The notes under the pieces: model-generated | What the model saw: only the letters and a program-made list of their open reading frames with translations | Databases searched by the model: none | What the model was told of the DNA's origin: nothing | Position numbers and translations under genes: made by a program | In this document: positions 4,974-5,176 of the stretch, in pieces | Numbering within the stretch: the stretch's first letter is position 1 | Layout of the letters: every line of letters starts with the position of its first letter | Assembly (NCBI GenBank): GCA_005884305.1 | Contig: VAYL01000182.1 | Coordinates: 1-5,176 of the forward strand | From: Actinomycetota bacterium | Lineage (GTDB): Bacteria; Actinomycetota; Thermoleophilia; Solirubrobacterales; 70-9 | Direction of reading: 5' to 3' | DNA: 5,176 bases

Positions 4974-5176
4974 CCGGTTAAGCGCAATGTGGTCTCGGTC
5001 ACCTCTGGCGTGATCATCGCCTCAGTCGAATCGGGCGAGTTCGCGCCGTACTTCGCTCGATAGGCCTCCGACACCTGGCGATTCAGCTCCTCATCGTTAA
5101 CCCGCTCGACGCCCACCTCGATCGTGTCGTCGCGAACGCCGATGGCGGCCTCGCCATCGGCCGCCGCTCGGCTGTA
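4958..5176 (-). CDS. DUF2255-like protein, C-terminal part (5' end outside window)
   Basis: The minus frame is open from the window edge to TAG (4960-4958), giving 72 residues. The end reads VERVNDEELNRQVSEAYRAK then YGANSPDSTEAMITPEVTET and TLRLTGRAPA. The order of a short barrel strand, an acidic turn, a helix with AYRAKYG, a Ser/Pro loop, TPE and a final TLRL strand matches my memory of the DUF2255 family, small actinobacterial proteins of about 120-130 residues with no established function. A related flavin-reductase-like split-barrel protein is the main alternative. One leucine uses the rare TTA codon (4981-4979). The protein seems unrelated to the lipid operon and is transcribed toward it. 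Confidence 0.6.
   Translation of the reverse strand, partial: YSRAAADGEAAIGVRDDTIEVGVERVNDEELNRQVSEAYRAKYGANSPDSTEAMITPEVTETTLRLTGRAPA

Noticed and set aside
4792..5013. 73-codon plus-strand frame
   Set aside because: It is Arg/Pro/Gly-rich, has no motif, and lies opposite the DUF2255-like end and the minus-strand remnant, which read far more like protein.

Overview
The window is high-GC DNA with dense, co-directional, translationally overlapping genes and strong G/C preference at third codon positions. That style, with a mycobacterial InhA-like enoyl reductase beside acyl-CoA carboxylase and MaoC genes, points to an actinomycete-type bacterium. A Thermoleophilia-like lineage is my guess; the sequence alone does not prove it.

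Positions 1-4601 (+ strand) hold one compact operon. It starts inside an acyl-CoA carboxylase carboxyltransferase subunit (1-999, 5' end outside the window). This is followed by a cytoplasmic SGNH/GDSL hydrolase (996-1685), a MaoC-type hot-dog hydratase (1682-2266), a FabI/InhA-type enoyl reductase (2263-3153) and a GMC flavoprotein oxidoreductase (3084-4601). The first three junctions are 4-base ATGA/ATGA/GTGA stop-start overlaps, two of them with strong Shine-Dalgarno sequences, so the proteins are probably made in coupled amounts. The fourth junction is an unusual 70-base overlap that looks like a late frameshift at the end of the enoyl reductase gene.

Taken together the products could supply an extender unit (carboxylase), dehydrate or hydrate an acyl thioester (MaoC), reduce the enoyl thioester (FabI/InhA), release an acyl chain (SGNH, possible thioesterase or esterase) and oxidise an alcohol (GMC). 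The inferred theme is synthesis or remodelling of a fatty-acyl product. No ketosynthase or ketoreductase is visible here; they may lie upstream or elsewhere.

Positions 4602-5176 hold minus-strand material converging on the operon: a 45-residue two-helix membrane protein (4616-4753), a probable decayed small gene with a plausible start but shifted frame (4795-4942), and the 3' end of a DUF2255-like gene (4958-5176, running off the window). Several inverted repeats without T-tracts lie between them and may be terminators. No tRNA, rRNA, CRISPR array, insertion sequence or origin was recognised.
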